6,426 nt of DNA from UBA12068 sp964452415 (GTDB lineage Bacteria > Patescibacteriota > Minisyncoccia > Moranbacterales > GWC2-37-73). Below the pieces are notes generated by a model that did not search any database, had not been told where the DNA came from, and saw only the letters and a program-made list of their open reading frames with translations. The first letter of the stretch is position 1. Every line of letters starts with the position of its first letter. Below are positions 1 through 4,853 of this stretch, one piece after another. Location of the stretch: NCBI GenBank assembly GCA_964452415.1, contig CAYVME010000038.1, positions 1 through 6,426 of the forward strand, read 5' to 3'. The position numbers and the translations under genes were made by a program.

Positions 1-110
1 AAGCTCCGATTCACTCTCGTTGCATATGGGCCAAAAAGAAAAATAGTCTTACATTGCTAATTTAAGTGTGTAAGTTTCAAGTGTAAGCACTAAAAATTAA
101 ATCAATTAAT
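1..110. other. Window edge and upstream region of the rubrerythrin gene
   Basis: All three forward frames entering from the left edge close quickly, with stops at 44-46, 58-60 and 63-65. If a gene ends here its identity and frame cannot be told. The stretch 48-87 holds CTTACA (48-53) and two copies of TGTAAG (69-74 and 82-87), so the first could pair with either copy in RNA. I find no convincing -35/-10 pair before the gene at 111, and no SD: the bases just before its ATG are almost all A and T. Confidence 0.4.
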
Positions 111-584
111 ATGGATGAAAAAGAATATCAAATCAGGATCGTTAATCAGATGGCTAAAAATGAAGTTAAATTGAGTGAACTATATGCTAGATATGCGCAT
201 GCTTTTCCAACCCGCAAAGAATTTTGGACTGGAATCGCTCAAGAAGAAGTGAGTCACGGGGCTTGGATCAGTACGCTTAGAAAAAGAATTGAAGATGGGA
301 CAGTAACATTCTCCAGTGATCGTTTCAATATTGATTTGCTCAATGATTTTTATACCTATGTTCAACAACAAGAATTGAGATTGGAGCAAGGTATTCCCTT
401 GATCACAGCGCTGGTGGCGTCAAAGGAAATCGAAGAAACCCTTCTTGAGAAGAAATTTTTCGAAGTTTTTCATGGAGACTCTACAGAACTGGAAATTCTC
501 TTGTTGGCTTTGGAATATAGCACTAAAAATCACCGAGAAATTATAGAAAAAGCTTTGGAAGAAGAGCAGAAGATTTTTGTCTAA
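111..584 (+). CDS. Rubrerythrin/ferritin-like diiron protein (erythrin domain only)
   Basis: The 157-residue product looks like a four-helix-bundle ferritin-like protein of the rubrerythrin group. These proteins bind two irons and reduce peroxide or store and oxidise iron in the cytosol. The two halves each carry a carboxylate/histidine pattern: E23 in helix A, E45-E46-x-x-H49 in helix B, E106/E108/E109 in helix C, and E135 with H141 in helix D. The whole chain is rich in predicted helix. There is no Cys at all, so the C-terminal rubredoxin domain of classical rubrerythrin is missing. It would need an outside electron donor, or act as an iron-binding or sensor protein. ATG at 111 is the first start in the frame; no SD is visible. 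It stands alone, ended by the terminator at 602-637. The family call is good. The exact activity is open, since the ligand positions come from pattern reading and not from an alignment. Confidence 0.8.
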   Translation: MDEKEYQIRIVNQMAKNEVKLSELYARYAHAFPTRKEFWTGIAQEEVSHGAWISTLRKRIEDGTVTFSSDRFNIDLLNDFYTYVQQQELRLEQGIPLITALVASKEIEETLLEKKFFEVFHGDSTELEILLLALEYSTKNHREIIEKALEEEQKIFV

Positions 585-601
585 ATTTTATCAAAGTTTG
601 A

Positions 602-640
602 AAATACCTCCTGCTTGCAATAAAGCGGGAGGTATTTCTT
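602..640 (+). terminator. Strong intrinsic terminator, possibly bidirectional
   Basis: Bases 602-616 pair with 623-637 over 15 base pairs, with one T-G wobble and a six-base loop (617-622), followed by a T-rich tail to 640. It lies 17 bases after the rubrerythrin stop. On the minus strand the same stem is followed by a moderately T-rich stretch, so it may also end the small convergent gene at 665-847. Confidence 0.9.
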
Positions 641-664
641 TGTGGCTGTGTTTCGATGACGCAG

Positions 665-847
665 CTACATGTTCATGGTGGGATTGTTGTTTTTAACAAT
701 TCGACGAGTGGCGCAAGGGCATGGTGTATGCGCAAGTTTTCCAAAACATTTTTGAAATTTGTTAACGCTACATTTTTCAAACGTGGCCTTATTGGGAGTA
801 TAATAAATCATCTGATAGGGAAGTTTTACAATTTCTGCGGTTTGCAT
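665..847 (-). CDS. Small Cys-containing protein, 60 aa, unknown function
   Basis: I do not recognise this protein. It is supported by signals and not by homology. On the minus strand an AAGGAGG SD (858-852) lies four bases before the ATG (847-845), and a promoter with an extended -10 lies about 70 bases further up (923-951). The stop is TAG at 667-665, and the terminator at 602-637 follows. The 60-residue chain is basic, with Cys at 26, 34, 43 and 45, His at 40, and an Asn-rich tail. The C-P-C at 43-45 with C34 and H40 could bind a metal, but the spacing matches no zinc finger I know. There is no signal peptide or membrane segment. It diverges from the RRM gene and converges on the rubrerythrin gene. 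The alternative is that the transcript is a non-coding RNA and the reading frame is chance. A 76-codon frame on the opposite strand (656-886) has no comparable signals. Confidence 0.5.
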   Translation of the reverse strand: MQTAEIVKLPYQMIYYTPNKATFEKCSVNKFQKCFGKLAHTPCPCATRRIVKNNNPTMNM

Positions 848-851
848 GTGT

Positions 852-858
852 CCTCCTT
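852..858 (-). promoter_or_regulatory. Shine-Dalgarno site of the small minus-strand gene
   Basis: Read on the minus strand this is AAGGAGG, followed by ACAC and the ATG at 847. The match to the 16S tail is essentially full-length; the four-base spacing is slightly short. It is one of only three good SD sites in the window and is the main reason to believe the 60-codon frame is translated. Confidence 0.6.
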
Positions 859-922
859 TTTCGTGACTTCTTGGTTGGCCGCGTGAGTAAAAGCAACAGA
901 TCAGAAAATGTTTATTGAATAA

Positions 923-951
923 ATTGTAGCATTTTTTGAGTTACGTGTGAA
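923..951 (-). promoter_or_regulatory. Sigma-70-type promoter for the minus-strand small gene
   Basis: Read on the minus strand: -35 TTCACA (951-946), a 17-base spacer, and -10 TACAAT (928-923) preceded by TGC, an extended -10. The expected start is near 916, giving a leader of about 70 bases. Its -35 box is separated by a single base from the -35 box of the forward RRM promoter. Confidence 0.6.
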
Positions 952-952
952 A

Positions 953-981
953 TTGACATCTCAGCCCTAATGCTGTATACT
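953..981 (+). promoter_or_regulatory. Consensus sigma-70 promoter of the RRM gene
   Basis: TTGACA (953-958), a 17-base spacer and TATACT (976-981): perfect -35, five of six at -10, ideal spacing. The expected transcription start is about 988. This is the strongest promoter in the window, in keeping with abundant expression of small bacterial RNA-binding proteins. Confidence 0.8.
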
Positions 982-987
982 GGGCTT

Positions 988-1082
988 AATTGTAAGTGTC
1001 TTACTGGTTTTCGCCCTCTGTGCGTAAAATTAAGAGAGGAGGTCGCCTTACATGTTTAATAAGAACAATATAGCGAAAAACT
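988..1082 (+). promoter_or_regulatory. Structured 5' leader of the RRM mRNA
   Basis: About 95 bases of leader contain several possible structures. GTAAG (992-996) and CTTAC (1000-1004) form a five-pair hairpin with a TGT loop. A second CTTAC (1047-1051) could compete for the same GTAAG. CCTCT (1015-1019) can pair with AGAGG (1035-1039), masking the front of the SD AGGAGGT (1037-1043). TCGCCTTA (1043-1050) can pair with TAAG (1060-1063) and GCGA (1073-1076), which would hide the ATG at 1052 in the loop. All stems are short, so whether any forms is inference. The arrangement suggests translation control of the RRM protein. Confidence 0.4.
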
Positions 1083-1129
1083 ATGGCAACAAAACTTTAT
1101 GTAGGTGGTCTTCCATATGCAACTTCTGA
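1052..1129 (+). CDS. Upstream/overlapping ORF of 25 codons with the strong SD
   Basis: ATG at 1052 stands eight bases after a perfect AGGAGGT (1037-1043), the best translation start signal near this gene. The frame runs 25 codons to TGA at 1127-1129, overlapping the first 47 bases of the RRM gene in another frame. The peptide is basic (several Asn and Lys, two Cys) and resembles nothing I know. It could be a leader peptide that regulates the RRM gene, or the SD may really serve the RRM ATG through a folded leader. Translation of this frame is unproven. Confidence 0.25.
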   Translation: MFNKNNIAKNYGNKTLCRWSSICNF

Positions 1130-1400
1130 AGATGCATTGCGAGACCTTTTTGCTCAAGCTGGAAGCGTTACCTCTGCAACAATCATCATGGACAAAATGA
1201 CTGGTCGAAGCAAAGGTTTCGGATTCGTTGAAATGTCTTCTGATGCAGAAGCACAAGCAGCAATCGAAATGTTTGACAAAAAAGATTACGAAGGAAGAAA
1301 TTTGACTGTAAATGAAGCTCGCCCAATGGAAGCTCGTCCTCCACGACGTGATTTCAATGGTGGTGGTAACGGTGGTTACGGAAGCCGAAACAATTACTAG
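1083..1400 (+). CDS. RRM-domain RNA-binding protein with Gly-rich tail
   Basis: This 105-residue single-RRM protein is of the type found in cyanobacteria and many other bacteria. It binds single-stranded RNA in the cytosol, often acting in cold adaptation or as an RNA chaperone. The RNP2 motif L-Y-V-G-G-L is at residues 5-10 and RNP1 K-G-F-G-F-V-E-M at 44-51, so the aromatic RNA-contact residues Y6, F46 and F48 are all present. Residues 80-105 form a Pro/Arg then Gly/Asn/Arg-rich tail, like the short tails of glycine-rich RNA-binding proteins. The start is forced: in this frame a TAG lies 12 bases upstream (1071-1073). No SD stands at the usual distance; the strong AGGAGGT is 40 bases upstream. 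It has its own near-consensus promoter and a perfect terminator, so it is monocistronic. The family call is certain; the target RNAs are unknown. Confidence 0.95.
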   Translation: MATKLYVGGLPYATSEDALRDLFAQAGSVTSATIIMDKMTGRSKGFGFVEMSSDAEAQAAIEMFDKKDYEGRNLTVNEARPMEARPPRRDFNGGGNGGYGSRNNY

Positions 1401-1422
1401 TTAATAGTATTTGAGTCAAAAG

Positions 1423-1451
1423 AAAAAAGAAGCAGCAATGCTTCTTTTTTT
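1423..1451 (+). terminator. Intrinsic terminator of the RRM gene
   Basis: A perfect 12-pair stem, 1423-1434 with 1439-1450, is closed by a GCAA (GNRA-type) tetraloop. The 3' arm ends in a run of T. It lies 22 bases after the RRM stop. The next promoter's -35 box begins at 1454, two bases beyond the T run. Confidence 0.9.
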
Positions 1452-1453
1452 AT

Positions 1454-1482
1454 TGGACAAAAGGCAAAAAATGTGCTACAAT
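1454..1482 (+). promoter_or_regulatory. Extended -10 promoter for the unknown gene at 1540
   Basis: TGGACA (1454-1459), a 17-base spacer and TACAAT (1477-1482) preceded by TGC, an extended -10. The nine bases TGCTACAAT are the same as in the minus-strand promoter at 923-931. The expected start is about 1489, so codons upstream of the ATG at 1540 in the same frame would fall largely in the terminator and promoter. Confidence 0.65.
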
Positions 1483-1493
1483 GGATGTATTGG

Positions 1494-1524
1494 AAAGCGG
1501 GGTGAAAACCCTGCTTTTTCTTTT
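1494..1524 (+). terminator. Terminator/attenuator-like hairpin in the leader of the gene at 1540
   Basis: Bases 1494-1503 pair with 1508-1517 (ten pairs, one G-T wobble) around a GAAA tetraloop, followed by TTCTTTT. By form this is an intrinsic terminator, yet it lies about 5-35 bases after the predicted transcription start and before the coding start. It may be an attenuator, a 5' stabilising hairpin, or the end of a very short RNA. Termination this close to the start would be unusual. Confidence 0.5.
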
Positions 1525-1539
1525 ATTAAATTTAAAATT

Positions 1540-2103
1540 ATGTCACTAAGCTATTTTGCAAAGAAAGATGTTGGCTTTAACGCTAAAAACAGTGCCGTCG
1601 TAAGCACTTTGAGGCAGGACCGGAAGGTAGGCTATGTTCTTGGATCTGCGAGAAAAAGCGAGGCTTTTCATTCAGCCCTCAAAAAGAATATGGTCGGACA
1701 TGGTAGTGTTACGAGAGAAATCATGGAAAAAACCATCTCAACACTTAGGGACTCAAATCGATTCAGCAAAACAGATGAAAAAATGGCAAAACATTTGCTG
1801 GAGGGTAGAGTTTTGGATAATTTGGTTCATGACTCGAAGAAAGTTGAAACAAGAACTGAGCACCAGTTTCAAGCTGGACTCAGCAAATCCAGATATGATG
1901 GAATTATGGCAAATCGAAGAACTGCGGTTCAGGATTCTTCACCAAGAAAGGTATTTATTCCAAATATTATTAACGACAATAGTAAATTGAGAAAAGCAAG
2001 AGATTTTGCTAAGATTGTTGATGTTGAGGTTGCTGAACATGTATCAATAGTTGAAAAAAATAATAGCAATACAAGAGAAAGATTGGATGCAATAAAATCA
2101 TAA
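1540..2103 (+). CDS. Hypothetical protein, 187 aa, basic and soluble
   Basis: I do not recognise this protein. It is 187 residues, strongly charged and basic, without Cys, signal peptide or membrane segment, and mostly helix-forming by composition, so probably cytosolic. Residues 50-110 are rich in Arg, Lys, Glu and Thr, and an Asn/Asp/Ser-rich link sits near 142-150. Nucleic-acid or ribosome contact would fit the charge but is only a guess. I chose ATG 1540: the frame stays open upstream to a TTG at 1411, but that extension would run through the terminator at 1423-1451 and the promoter at 1454-1482, and the predicted mRNA begins near 1489. There is no SD; the bases before the ATG are T- and A-rich. 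Codon use resembles the neighbours. No clear terminator follows: the GCCGGC-containing stretch at 2111-2129 lacks a T run, and the next promoter lies there. Confidence 0.75.
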   Translation: MSLSYFAKKDVGFNAKNSAVVSTLRQDRKVGYVLGSARKSEAFHSALKKNMVGHGSVTREIMEKTISTLRDSNRFSKTDEKMAKHLLEGRVLDNLVHDSKKVETRTEHQFQAGLSKSRYDGIMANRRTAVQDSSPRKVFIPNIINDNSKLRKARDFAKIVDVEVAEHVSIVEKNNSNTRERLDAIKS

Positions 2104-2114
2104 TTATTTTCGGC

Positions 2115-2143
2115 TTGCTCTTGCCGGCATGTGGGTTTATAAT
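2115..2143 (+). promoter_or_regulatory. Promoter giving a leaderless DedA mRNA
   Basis: TTGCTC (2115-2120), a 17-base spacer and a perfect TATAAT (2138-2143). The seventh base after the -10 box is 2150, the A of the DedA ATG, so the transcript should start at or next to the start codon. No SD is present, in agreement with leaderless initiation. Confidence 0.65.
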
Positions 2144-2149
2144 TGAAAA

Positions 2150-2740
2150 ATGGAACAGACAGGACAACACATTTTTGAATTTTTGCGTCATTATGGCTAT
2201 TGGGCGATGCTTCCCTTGATGATTGTTGAAGGACCAGTTGCCACGATCATCGCTGCAATGCTCGCATCATTGGGTGCTTTTGCATGGCCAATGGTTTTAT
2301 TGTTTTCAATTTTGGGCGATGTGATCGGCGATGTTCTTCTTTATGGCGCTGGGCGCAAATGGGGGATGGGCTTTGTGCATGGTTTTGGAAAATACATGGG
2401 AATCACTGAGTCTGTCGTTTTGAAAATGGAAAAATATTTTGAGAAACATGGAGGAAAAACAATTTTCGCAGTCAAATCCACCACTGGCCTTTGCTGGGCC
2501 ACATTTGCGGCGGCTGGAATTGTGAAAATGGATTTCAAGAAATTTTTGACAAATTCATTGCTTGGGGGATTGGTGTGGAGTGGATTTTTGGTGGCGATGG
2601 GATATTTTTATGGATACCTCTGGAGAGATTTAAAGCAATATATTTCTTGGGTCGGTTGGATTGTTCTTGCGGTGGCAATCGTTTCTTTCGCCTTGATTAC
2701 GCTGTACAAAAAGAAGCAGTCCGAGAGGTTTATCGAATAA
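2150..2740 (+). CDS. DedA/VTT-family inner-membrane protein
   Basis: The 196-residue protein has the DedA (SNARE-associated, VTT domain) layout. Members sit in the cytoplasmic membrane and act in lipid or undecaprenyl-phosphate flipping, proton-linked transport and envelope homeostasis. Hydrophobic segments lie near residues 18-45 (a re-entrant or membrane segment with E27-G-P), 47-66, 134-155 and 166-186. The L-G-D motif is at 55-57, with D61 and the basic G-R-K-W-G at 68-72. An amphipathic stretch E94-K-Y-F-E-K-H-G follows, as in DedA proteins. Where canonical members have R-F-x-P-x-x-R, this one reads K109-S-T-T-G-L-C, so both Arg are absent. It is therefore a divergent subfamily or has altered substrate handling. 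A short Lys/Arg/Glu tail ends it. It is monocistronic, with its own promoter (2115-2143) and terminator (2770-2793), next to lipid-type genes. Confidence 0.85.
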   Translation: MEQTGQHIFEFLRHYGYWAMLPLMIVEGPVATIIAAMLASLGAFAWPMVLLFSILGDVIGDVLLYGAGRKWGMGFVHGFGKYMGITESVVLKMEKYFEKHGGKTIFAVKSTTGLCWATFAAAGIVKMDFKKFLTNSLLGGLVWSGFLVAMGYFYGYLWRDLKQYISWVGWIVLAVAIVSFALITLYKKKQSERFIE

Positions 2741-2769
2741 GAAATCAAAGACTTTCTTTAGTTGTAAAT

Positions 2770-2793
2770 AACTGCATCAAGCAGTTTTTTTCT
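2770..2793 (+). terminator. Intrinsic terminator of the DedA gene
   Basis: AACTGC (2770-2775) pairs with GCAGTT (2781-2786) around a five-base loop, followed by a run of seven T (2785-2791). The stem is short, but the T run is strong. It separates DedA from the hydrolase operon. Confidence 0.75.
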
Positions 2794-2808
2794 TGCAAAA
2801 AAGCCTAA

Positions 2809-2837
2809 TTGAGCGTAAAATCAAGTAAGATTATTAT
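2809..2837 (+). promoter_or_regulatory. Candidate promoter of the hydrolase-glycosyltransferase operon
   Basis: TTGAGC (2809-2814), a 17-base spacer and TATTAT (2832-2837). The -35 matches four of six and the -10 five of six. It lies just after the DedA terminator, where a new promoter is needed. The predicted start near 2844 lies after the ATG at 2836 and before the SD at 2862-2866, favouring ATG 2872 as the coding start. Confidence 0.5.
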
Positions 2838-2861
2838 GGTTAAAAGAATTGTAAAATTTGC

Positions 2862-2866
2862 AGGAG
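2862..2866 (+). promoter_or_regulatory. Shine-Dalgarno site deciding the hydrolase start
   Basis: AGGAG five bases before ATG 2872. Neither the in-frame ATG at 2836 nor the TTG at 2809 has an SD, so this site selects the shorter protein. Confidence 0.5.
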
Positions 2867-2871
2867 AGGCC

Positions 2872-3681
2872 ATGGGAAAGGCAAAAAGTGTTCTTTTTGC
2901 TGATCCGGGGCTTCTATATAGGGAAGAGCGGCATCTTGTGAATCAGCCGTTTTTTTTCGAAGGCTCCAATGGTAAAGGGGTTCTTCTTGTGCATGGTTGG
3001 ACTTCGACTCCATATGAAGTGCGAAGGCTTGGATTGTATCTCAATGAGAATGGGTATACAGTTTTGGGGATCCAGCTGAAAGGCCATGGCACAGTTCCCA
3101 AGGATCTTGAAGATGTGAAGTGCGAGGATTGGATTGATGATGTAACCGGGGGATATCAAAAATTAACTCAAACATGTGAAAAAGTGTATGTGGGCGGAAC
3201 TTCGATTGGGGCAAATTTGGCCATTATTATGGCTGAAAAAGAAAAAAAAGTTGCAGGTCTTGTTTTGATGGCAACTCCACACAAAATGCGCATTGAAAGG
3301 ACGGTTTTGTTTTTTGCTCGATTTTTACTTCGTTTCAAAAAGCAATATCGCAAGAAATTTTATCCTCCAACCTTTGGATTGGCAACCTCAATCACACGAC
3401 TCATTTCCTATCAGTCATATCCCGTCAAAAGCGTGTTGGAGGCCTTCAAATTGGTGCAGGAGGCTCGAAAAAACCTTTCAGCCATAACTCAGCCATGTCT
3501 GATTATGCAGTCCACAAGCGACCACATCGTCTCAAGGGGCTCCCTGGAGAGTATCTATAATGGAATCGGATCAAAAGTCAAAAAGAGGATTTACATTAAA
3601 AAGGCTTACCATACTTTTATTTCGGATATCAAAAATGAGCATGTATTTCAGGATATCCTTGATTTTCTAAATGAAAATTAA
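2872..3681 (+). CDS. Est30-like alpha/beta hydrolase (carboxylesterase/lipase type)
   Basis: The 269-residue protein is a serine hydrolase of the alpha/beta fold resembling Geobacillus Est30 and monoacylglycerol lipases; it should cleave carboxyl esters or lipids. The Est30-like opening P-F-F-F-E-G sits at 26-31, the oxyanion segment H-G-W-T at 41-44, and K-G-H-G lies in the first third of the domain. The nucleophile elbow G-T-S-I-G is near 109-113 with Ser111 as the likely nucleophile. The acid is probably the Asp in S-T-S-D-H-I and the base the His in A-Y-H-T-F near the C-terminus. A basic lid region follows the elbow. No signal peptide is clear. ATG 2872 is chosen because it has an SD and follows a candidate promoter; ATG 2836 would add 12 residues. 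The stop overlaps the glycosyltransferase start by one base (TAATG), so the two are translationally coupled, suggesting work on the same lipid. Confidence 0.85.
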   Translation: MGKAKSVLFADPGLLYREERHLVNQPFFFEGSNGKGVLLVHGWTSTPYEVRRLGLYLNENGYTVLGIQLKGHGTVPKDLEDVKCEDWIDDVTGGYQKLTQTCEKVYVGGTSIGANLAIIMAEKEKKVAGLVLMATPHKMRIERTVLFFARFLLRFKKQYRKKFYPPTFGLATSITRLISYQSYPVKSVLEAFKLVQEARKNLSAITQPCLIMQSTSDHIVSRGSLESIYNGIGSKVKKRIYIKKAYHTFISDIKNEHVFQDILDFLNEN

Positions 3682-4853
3682 TGAAAATAGCCATTTTCAC
3701 TAATAACTATCTCCCAAATCCTTATGGGGTCTCGATGTCTATTGAGAGTTTCCGCAAGGAATTTGAAAAGCTCGGACACACCGTGTATATTTTTGCGCCT
3801 GAATTTGAAAATCATATCGACGAAAATAAAAATGTTTATAGGTTTCCTTCAATAAATTTTACCTTCAAAAAAATCAATTTTCCGTTGGCGATTCCATATT
3901 CCTACCGAATTAATATGATTTTGAATGAATTGGAAATTGATGTGGTGCATTGTCAGCATCCGAATCTTTTGGGTTGGGCTGGAAAAAGATGGGCCAAGAA
4001 AAAAAATGCACCTTTGATTTTCACTTGGCACACTTTGTATGATCAATATGCTCATTTTGCAAAAGGCATTGTTCCTGAAAAAATAGCAGCCTGGTGGACA
4101 ATAAGAAATGCGGTAAATTTTGCAAATTCAGCTTATCAGGTTATCACGCCAACTCTTTCAGTGGCAAAAATAATTAAATGGTGGGGAGTGACAAATGAAA
4201 ATATTTCAGACATTCCGACCGGAATCGACGAAAATGTTTTCAAGAATGCTAATGGTAAAAGCATTAGAAAAAAATACGACATAGCTGACGATGAAATTTT
4301 GTTGGTTTTGGTTTCGAGATTTACTGCAGAAAAAAATGCTGAATTCTTGATAAAATCTGTGATTTTTGCGCTTAAGAAAAATAAAAAAATTAAATTTCTG
4401 GCTGGGGGAGATGGGTATCTCCTTGATTCTTTGAAGGAATTGATTGAAAAGGAAGGAGTTGCTGACCAAGTTATCTTTCCAGGATTTATTGGTAATGATG
4501 TTAAGAAAAATTATTACGACGCTGGTGACATTTTTGTTTTTGCTTCGAAATCAGAAACACAGGGCATGATAATCTCTGAAGCATTATACATGGGACTGCC
4601 GGTTGTGGCTGTCAGCGCCACAGGAGTGAAGGACTTGGTGACCAATCAAGTCGACGGTCTCTTGGTTGGGGAAAATGAAGAAGATTTTGCCAATGCCATA
4701 TCAAGATTGGTCAGCGATGGTGAACTGCGAAAGAAATTTTCTGATAACGGAAAAAGGATAGCAAAGAGGCAATACACATCTTCGGTTTGCGCGGGAAAAA
4801 TGTTGGAAATATATCAAAAAGCAATTCAAAAAAAGAATAAGGAAAGAAAATGA
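3681..4853 (+). CDS. GT4 glycosyltransferase, probably diacylglycerol glucosyltransferase-like
   Basis: The 390-residue protein is a GT-B retaining glycosyltransferase of family GT4. It transfers a sugar from a nucleotide donor, most likely at the inner face of the membrane. The N-terminal acceptor domain has the Gly-rich turn P-Y-G-V-S at 14-18 and F-T-W-H-T-L-Y at 114-120, a pattern I associate with 1,2-diacylglycerol 3-glucosyltransferases. The donor domain shows I-P-T-G-I-D (178-183), S-R-F-T-A-E-K-N with R213 and K218 for phosphate binding, G-G-D-G (242-245), and the E-x7-E signature with E292 and E300. A Lys-rich tail (377-390) could touch the membrane. Aromatic and basic patches at 137-147 may help membrane binding. 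It starts on the hydrolase stop (TAATG) and shares its mRNA. GT4 membership is firm; glycolipid synthesis is inference, and a polysaccharide or PimB-like role is possible. Confidence 0.9.
   Translation: MKIAIFTNNYLPNPYGVSMSIESFRKEFEKLGHTVYIFAPEFENHIDENKNVYRFPSINFTFKKINFPLAIPYSYRINMILNELEIDVVHCQHPNLLGWAGKRWAKKKNAPLIFTWHTLYDQYAHFAKGIVPEKIAAWWTIRNAVNFANSAYQVITPTLSVAKIIKWWGVTNENISDIPTGIDENVFKNANGKSIRKKYDIADDEILLVLVSRFTAEKNAEFLIKSVIFALKKNKKIKFLAGGDGYLLDSLKELIEKEGVADQVIFPGFIGNDVKKNYYDAGDIFVFASKSETQGMIISEALYMGLPVVAVSATGVKDLVTNQVDGLLVGENEEDFANAISRLVSDGELRKKFSDNGKRIAKRQYTSSVCAGKMLEIYQKAIQKKNKERK

Noticed and set aside
1..65. Tail of an upstream tRNA or coding gene at the left edge
   Set aside because: The bases do not give a proper T arm (TTCRA loop absent), and three frames stop within 65 bases, so neither can be chosen.
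75..102. TTTCAA-N16-TTAAAT as promoter of the rubrerythrin gene
   Set aside because: Only three of six and four of six matches in AT-rich DNA; chance is likely.
656..886. Forward 76-codon frame opposite the small minus-strand gene
   Set aside because: No promoter or SD on the forward strand, and it begins just after the rubrerythrin terminator. The minus strand carries a complete set of signals.
1411..1539. TTG-initiated N-terminal extension of the unknown gene
   Set aside because: It would translate through the RRM terminator and the promoter at 1454-1482, and lies mostly upstream of the predicted transcription start. ATG 1540 is kept.
2491..2808. Forward 105-codon frame overlapping the DedA 3' end
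   Set aside because: It lies in another phase of a clear membrane-protein gene, crosses the terminator at 2770-2793, and has no start signal.
2809..2871. Longer hydrolase starts at TTG 2809 or ATG 2836
   Set aside because: No SD at either, and a candidate -35/-10 pair covers them. AGGAG precedes ATG 2872. ATG 2836 remains possible.
4851..4853. TGA as sense codon (genetic code 25)
   Set aside because: TGA ends the glycosyltransferase at a natural family length and Trp/Gly use standard codons throughout.
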